This document shows positions 28,142-31,804 of a DNA stretch of 31,804 nt, one piece after another (the first letter of the stretch is position 1; each line of letters opens with the position of its first letter). The position numbers and the translations under genes were made by a program. Below the pieces are notes generated by a model. It was given only the letters and a program-made list of their open reading frames with translations, did not search any database and was not told the origin of the DNA. The DNA lies in IMG/VR virus record IMGVR_UViG_3300047559_000112, positions 1 through 31,804 of that record; one strand, given 5' to 3'. The DNA is from a virus.

Positions 28142-28220
28142 TTGTGATAGATAAGACATATCAATGTCTGAATCTTTCACCCGATAAAACACTTCCTGCG
28201 ACACTGGAGGATAAAACAAA

Positions 28221-29390
28221 GTGTTCATTGATAACGACTTTCCAAAGATTCTGGGTGCGGAACTTTACCGTCCTCACCCTGCTTACATCGCTGAAATGGC
28301 AGTGGAGCCCGTGGTGGTCCATGACTTCACTCGCCAGCCCGGTCAAACCGTTCAGTTAGACCGCTATAAGTTCTGGGGAACCCCTGGTACCAAGGACAGC
28401 CGTGAGCGTATTGCCGACCAAACTATCGGTACCGCCAACAGCCGTAACATCACCAAGGAGAAAGTCCTGGTGGTACTTAAGGAATACACCGGTCCTGCCG
28501 ATCCGGGCGATCCTACCCAGCCCAGCACATTCAAAATTGCTCGGGAAACCCTGATTACCGCCCAGCGTCTTCTGCTGGATACCGGTAACCTCAACATGTT
28601 CCACCAGTCGATCGGCAGCCTGACTCTGCTTGACGACTATCGCCGTTGGCGTGACCGCGTCTTCATTGACGAACTTGCTAAAGCTGAAGCCAATGGTGCT
28701 GCTGGCACTACCCAAGGTGGCTACTACTTCGCTGGTGGCAAGACCAAGGATTCCCAAGGTCGTATTGCTTACACCACCACCGAGTACGGCAATGAAGTGC
28801 AGCAGTTCCAGGTGAAAACCGACCTGCTTACCATCGTTAAGGACCTGCGCAAGCGTAACGTTCCTACTTTTGCTGACGGTCTGTATCGCTGCATTTGCGA
28901 TCCCACCTTCATGATGCACCTGCGTCGTGACAGTGACTTCCGTGAGATCGCCCGCTACGCTGGTAATCCTGGTCAAGGCATGTACATGGGTAATCCCATG
29001 ATGCCTAACAACGCCAGCTTCTACATGGGTCCCCAGGCCGGTCAAGGTTACTTCCTGGCTGGTGAACCCGTGATGCCTACCGGCGTTCAGTTTGAAGGTG
29101 TGAAGTTCTTCGAGTCGACCAACTTCCCGACTAAGAACGTGACTGCCACCTTTAATTCCGAGGGTGCCGCTGATTACACCTCTCAAGAAGTTGCCCAAGG
29201 TTACTTCTTCGGTCCTCAGTCCATCGGTGTTGGCATCGGCGGTCCTAACGCTCAGGTGCTCATCAACAACAACGATGACTTCAGCCGCTTCATCATCCTG
29301 ATCTGGCAACTGTACGCTGGCTTCGAGATCCTGAACAAGGACTTCGTTACCACCGCTTACAGCTTCGTGTCTGATGACGGCTCTGTTTGA
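28221..29390 (+). CDS. Major capsid protein
   Basis: The 389-aa product has the composition and layout of an HK97-fold capsid protein and may belong near the N4-gp56 group: VVVHDFTRQPGQTVQLDRYK at the start, long strand-rich middle (ADGLYRCICDPTFMMHLRRD, DFREIARYAGNPG), and QVLINNNDDFSRFIILIWQL near the end. GTG start with GGAGG 11 nt upstream. GC-rich, strongly biased codons compared with its neighbours, as expected for the most abundant virion protein. Position after portal and scaffold fixes the call more firmly than sequence does. Confidence 0.82.
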   Translation: MFIDNDFPKILGAELYRPHPAYIAEMAVEPVVVHDFTRQPGQTVQLDRYKFWGTPGTKDSRERIADQTIGTANSRNITKEKVLVVLKEYTGPADPGDPTQPSTFKIARETLITAQRLLLDTGNLNMFHQSIGSLTLLDDYRRWRDRVFIDELAKAEANGAAGTTQGGYYFAGGKTKDSQGRIAYTTTEYGNEVQQFQVKTDLLTIVKDLRKRNVPTFADGLYRCICDPTFMMHLRRDSDFREIARYAGNPGQGMYMGNPMMPNNASFYMGPQAGQGYFLAGEPVMPTGVQFEGVKFFESTNFPTKNVTATFNSEGAADYTSQEVAQGYFFGPQSIGVGIGGPNAQVLINNNDDFSRFIILIWQLYAGFEILNKDFVTTAYSFVSDDGSV

Positions 29391-29426
29391 TAATTAACCA
29401 TAAACACACAACATAGGAAAAGATAA

Positions 29427-30233
29427 ATGACCTATTTGTCCGCTAAGAAAATCTACCCAGGTAACTGGGCAGAACCCCTAAACGGTTGGTACAAGAACAT
29501 TGATACCAACGACAACGGCACCAATGACGCTACCAAAGGCGGCCCTACTTCTGTATTGGCTGTTCCTGGTTATCGCTATTTCCAGCAGCGTGGTTACGTC
29601 CCCGTGACTGCTACCTCTGGCGTTGGTGCAGTGGCAAGTGCTGACGTGATCGTTCCTTCGCCTTACCGCCAGGATGACACCCGTCCTGACATCACAGGCA
29701 TGGTGATCTCTGGTAGCAGCACCCTGCCTGCTTACGTGTATCGCGCAACCATCTCCGTTGCCTCTGGCTGGGGTGATGGCCGTGTCGCCTCTGGCGTGTA
29801 TGCCGCCACCGGTAACGTGCTTTCGTTCGGTCGTAGCAACGCTGGTAGCCCCACCGCTGCTTCCGGTATCGGTGAAGGCGTGATTCAGGCCAACCTGACT
29901 TCTACCGTATCTGGCTCCCAGGCTGGCGAGATCTTCTTCGCTGCTGGTAGCGCTGCTTATAGCACCAATCCCTTTGCTACTACCACAGGCGCAGCTTCTG
30001 GCCTGGTGCCCGGTAACGTGTACTATTCTGCGACTGCTTCCACCACACTCAAGGTGTTTGCAAAAGAAACCGCTAATAGCACCGCTACTTCCGGCGGCTT
30101 CTACATCTCCAGTGGCGATGCTACCGGTGGCCGCACTGGCTACTTTGTGGTTGAAGTGTGTTACGTCCAACCTGATGTTGCTCCTGGCTACGAAGACATC
30201 GAAGGCTATCTCTTAGGCCGCACTGTTAGCTGA
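29427..30233 (+). CDS. Abundant head protein candidate (decoration or second capsid component)
   Basis: A 268-aa, Gly/Ser/Thr/Ala-rich, beta-type protein (TATSGVGAVASADVIVPSPY, NLTSTVSGSQAGEIFFAAGS) with the same biased, GC-rich codon use as the capsid gene, suggesting equally high expression. AGGAAAAGATAA precedes the ATG. The C-terminus (FVVEVCYVQPDVAPGYEDIE) is conserved-looking. It could be a head decoration protein or a fibre-like protein; the role is inferred from position and codon use. Confidence 0.65.
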   Translation: MTYLSAKKIYPGNWAEPLNGWYKNIDTNDNGTNDATKGGPTSVLAVPGYRYFQQRGYVPVTATSGVGAVASADVIVPSPYRQDDTRPDITGMVISGSSTLPAYVYRATISVASGWGDGRVASGVYAATGNVLSFGRSNAGSPTAASGIGEGVIQANLTSTVSGSQAGEIFFAAGSAAYSTNPFATTTGAASGLVPGNVYYSATASTTLKVFAKETANSTATSGGFYISSGDATGGRTGYFVVEVCYVQPDVAPGYEDIEGYLLGRTVS

Positions 30234-30245
30234 TTGAGTTAAACT

Positions 30246-30268
30246 AAGACCAGTTAATCACTGGTCTT
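30246..30268 (+). other. Perfect hairpin abutting a start codon
   Basis: AAGACCAGT-TAATC-ACTGGTCTT, 9 bp, ends at the base before the ATG at 30269. No T tract follows, so it is not a normal terminator; no Shine-Dalgarno lies between hairpin and start. It may repress initiation or be a processing site. Confidence 0.7.
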
Positions 30269-30697
30269 ATGTCACCTACAGCAGCAATGCTTTATCAGCA
30301 CAAAAAAACAGGTGCTCGCGTCAAAGTCATAAGCGAATGGGATCAAGGCGATTGGTTCATGGTCGAAGATCAAGACGGTCGCCTTTTTACCGTTTACAAA
30401 ACCGAGATCGAGCCCGATGAAGAAGCCACCAAAAAGGTGAAGACTCTTCAGGTAAAAGATAAGGCAGCGCAAGAAGAACCTCGTACCTTTCCTCCAGATA
30501 CACGTTTAAATATCAATGGCGCTACCGCTCAAATGATCGCTGATCATATCAAGGGTATCGGCTTGAAAACGGCCCGAGAGATTAAAGATCTTCAGATGTC
30601 CTTATCGGGTGAAAAGTTCAACAATCTCGAACAGCTAAAACAAATCAAAAGAGTTGATTGGGATGCGGTGATTGCTGCTGACTTAATTCGTGTATAA
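30269..30697 (+). CDS. SH3-like plus helix-hairpin-helix protein
   Basis: The 142-aa product has an N-terminal beta segment (ARVKVISEWDQGDWFMVEDQ, residues about 16-48) like an SH3-type fold, a charged linker, and a C-terminal HhH region: INGATAQMIADHIKGIGLKT (about 82-101) and NLEQLKQIKRVDWDAVIAAD (about 119-138), the G-I-G hairpin pattern used for non-specific DNA-backbone binding. It might act at the DNA end in the head-neck region. The start is directly behind a hairpin; an internal Met at residue 7 is an alternative. Confidence 0.7.
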   Translation: MSPTAAMLYQHKKTGARVKVISEWDQGDWFMVEDQDGRLFTVYKTEIEPDEEATKKVKTLQVKDKAAQEEPRTFPPDTRLNINGATAQMIADHIKGIGLKTAREIKDLQMSLSGEKFNNLEQLKQIKRVDWDAVIAADLIRV

Positions 30698-30718
30698 CTA
30701 ACTTCTTCTGTAGATATA

Positions 30719-30741
30719 CCCCTGGGAGACCAGGGGTTTTT
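30719..30741 (+). terminator. Strong rightward intrinsic terminator
   Basis: CCCCTGG-GAGA-CCAGGGG (7 bp, GNRA loop) followed by TTTTTATTTTA, 22 nt after the HhH gene. The next ATG is only 9 nt after the T run, so the M23-like gene needs its own promoter or read-through. Confidence 0.88.
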
Positions 30742-30749
30742 ATTTTAGA

Positions 30750-31451
30750 ATGGGAAATAAAACAGATATGTCAATAGGTCCCGCTCTTTATTTAGGTCGC
30801 GTTGGCTCCACAGGCACGTCAACGGGTCCACATGCACACTGGGAAGTCTTGAAAGACGGAAAGCGGTTTCCTCTCTCTAAAGCAAGATCTGATATCGGCC
30901 AATATTTACAATTTCGTCTCCCTAAACAAGAAACCTGGCAGACTTTATACTCCAAGCAGGGTGATAACTTTGCATTAAATCCGGCAGCAACACTTACCAG
31001 TCCCATGGGCATGCGCAAGCATCCGGTCCATGGGGACATGCGTATGCACGGTGGTGAGGACTATGGTTTACCAGAAGGCACACAGCTACGTTTCCTTGGC
31101 CCTGGCTCAGTAGCCACTCACCGCAACCAAGGAGGCGCAGGTAACGTTTCAAGTTTACGCACCGGCCCATATGAACTACAGACTTTTCATTTAAGTGAAT
31201 TACCCGAAGCTAGTATTGCCAAGGGAGAAAGGTCTATCCCTGGAGCAACGCAAGGATCTTCAGGTGATTTCCAAGGCTTACTATCCGGTTATTTGCTTGG
31301 CTCTTTGCTGAGAGGCGAACCAAAAGAAGATCCAAAAACACAGATGATGCGCGGATTTGTAAAAAATTTGATGCAGCCGCAGCAAAATGACATGGCAGGC
31401 GCACTGTTTCAGCAGTTACTGTCCTCTTCTGTTGGTGGAGTACTTGGTTAA
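30750..31451 (+). CDS. M23 (LytM-type) peptidase-like protein, halves in swapped order
   Basis: 233-aa product. Residues 18-40 (VGSTGTSTGPHAHWEVLKDG) are the C-terminal HxH motif of M23 metallopeptidases (H28, H30). The N-terminal half follows later: LTSPMGMRKHPVHGDMRMHG then GEDYGLPEGTQL, with ligands H100 and D104, and FHLSELP near 147. In normal M23 domains the HxxxD part comes first and HxH last, so this is a circular permutation or a fusion of two half domains. If active it would cut peptidoglycan cross-links. The C-terminal 60 residues are a helical, Met/Gln-rich extension (MMRGFVKNLMQPQQNDMAGA). Confidence 0.75.
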   Translation: MGNKTDMSIGPALYLGRVGSTGTSTGPHAHWEVLKDGKRFPLSKARSDIGQYLQFRLPKQETWQTLYSKQGDNFALNPAATLTSPMGMRKHPVHGDMRMHGGEDYGLPEGTQLRFLGPGSVATHRNQGGAGNVSSLRTGPYELQTFHLSELPEASIAKGERSIPGATQGSSGDFQGLLSGYLLGSLLRGEPKEDPKTQMMRGFVKNLMQPQQNDMAGALFQQLLSSSVGGVLG

Positions 31452-31462
31452 TTCAGTTCATC

Positions 31463-31468
31463 TATAAT
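31463..31468 (+). promoter_or_regulatory. TATAAT box before the last gene
   Basis: TCTATAATTA lies in the 39-nt gap, 22 nt before the GTG start. A -10-type element without a clear -35. Confidence 0.3.
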
Positions 31469-31490
31469 TAAAAACATACGGAAGTAAGCT

Positions 31491-31804
31491 GTGCAGCTCA
31501 GCGATTTTGACAAGAGTAGAGTCCGGTATCACCTGGGCTACTTCACGGTTTCTGTGCCGGCGGGTGATTACGCCCGTTTAGAAGAAGCTCTAAACACGGT
31601 TCCGGATTCATACTTCTATGACAAGATCGTTATTCAGATCGGTCGTTGTGATACGGCCGAGAAGAAAACAGAAGTTGCAACGTCGCCTTCCACTCGGTTA
31701 GAAAGCATCGCTGGTGATGTGGACCGTACGATTCGGTCTAGCAATGCCAAAGAAGCACTAAAGGTCTGGGATGAGATTTATCTCTACGAGACCAACCGTT
31801 TAGC
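31491..31804 (+). CDS. Probable head-tail connector (partial, C-terminus off the right edge)
   Basis: Read by hand from the GTG at 31491; 104 codons remain open to the edge. GGAAG lies 6 nt upstream. The sequence (VQLSDFDKSRVRYHLGYFTV, SVPAGDYARLEEALNTVPDS, then a central TRLESIAGDVDRTI) resembles small cyanophage proteins that I associate with the neck, with PAGD and GDVDR segments. Its position after the head genes supports a head-tail adaptor, but this is recognition from memory and context only. Confidence 0.6.
   Translation, partial: MQLSDFDKSRVRYHLGYFTVSVPAGDYARLEEALNTVPDSYFYDKIVIQIGRCDTAEKKTEVATSPSTRLESIAGDVDRTIRSSNAKEALKVWDEIYLYETNRL

Noticed and set aside
28356-29309. Long antisense frame (317 codons) opposite the capsid gene, and a 230-codon one opposite 29427-30233
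   Set aside because: Shadow frames caused by strong codon bias in GC-rich, highly expressed genes; low-complexity His/Gly/Thr/Val-rich products without start signals.
31456-31500. Possible glutamine riboswitch (GTTCA ... CGGAAGTAAG)
   Set aside because: The two short segments match the class, but no P1 stem and only a 3-bp P2 can be drawn; the parts are better explained by a TATAAT box and the ribosome-binding site GGAAG.
1-31804. CRISPR arrays, insertion sequences, integrase or attachment site
   Set aside because: No regularly spaced short repeats, transposase or recombinase motifs were found; the left-arm repeats are single leader elements between genes. The only tRNA gene is complete, with no duplicated 3' end seen in the window.

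Overview
The window looks like about 32 kb of a tailed, probably lytic cyanophage genome. The support is a full packaging and head block (large terminase, portal, overlapping scaffold, major capsid protein), a flavin-dependent thymidylate synthase, a tRNA-Leu(UAA), and small proteins I know from marine Synechococcus/Prochlorococcus phages: a Lys-rich protein starting MPPELL, an AbrB-like protein and a one-TM coiled-coil protein beside the terminase. No integrase, repressor, insertion sequence or CRISPR array was seen. The host assignment is inference from family recognition, not from a database search.

Layout. Positions 1-11626 are transcribed leftward (minus strand); 11749-31804 are transcribed rightward (plus strand). 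The 11627-11748 gap is a divergent control region. The distal end of the left arm is a tightly overlapping nucleotide-metabolism run: zinc-ribbon NrdR-like protein, SH3-like protein, small membrane protein, then ThyX, which runs off the left edge. Upstream of it lie an HTH protein of homing-endonuclease accessory type, tRNA-Leu, a PcfJ-like protein and about twenty small, mostly unrecognised proteins of 60-120 aa, several with one membrane segment.

The right arm opens with a 989-aa protein and about a dozen structural-looking proteins, several rich in Gly/Ala with hydrophobic stretches, which may be virion-internal or ejection proteins. Then come a putative small terminase, TerL, a holin-like protein, AbrB-like protein, portal, scaffold, major capsid protein, a probable second abundant head protein, a helix-hairpin-helix protein, an M23 peptidase-like protein with its halves in swapped order, and the start of a probable head-tail connector.

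The most unusual feature is in the left arm. Nearly every gap between small genes carries a structured element just 5' of the next minus-strand gene. I see three recurring families. Family 1 has six copies, with a closing stem that changes in a compensatory way around a constant GUAAGU/GUAAGC. Family 2 has four copies, each with a middle segment that can pair either upstream or downstream. Family 3 has three copies: a three-way junction with a tRNA T-arm-like hairpin. Many downstream genes have no Shine-Dalgarno sequence and instead share a CACTTAC..CAATTCA..ACACC leader before the start codon. This looks like a genome-wide set of leader RNAs. It could be a regulatory or RNA-processing system, or a set of module boundaries for recombination. 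I cannot name it as a known RNA class.
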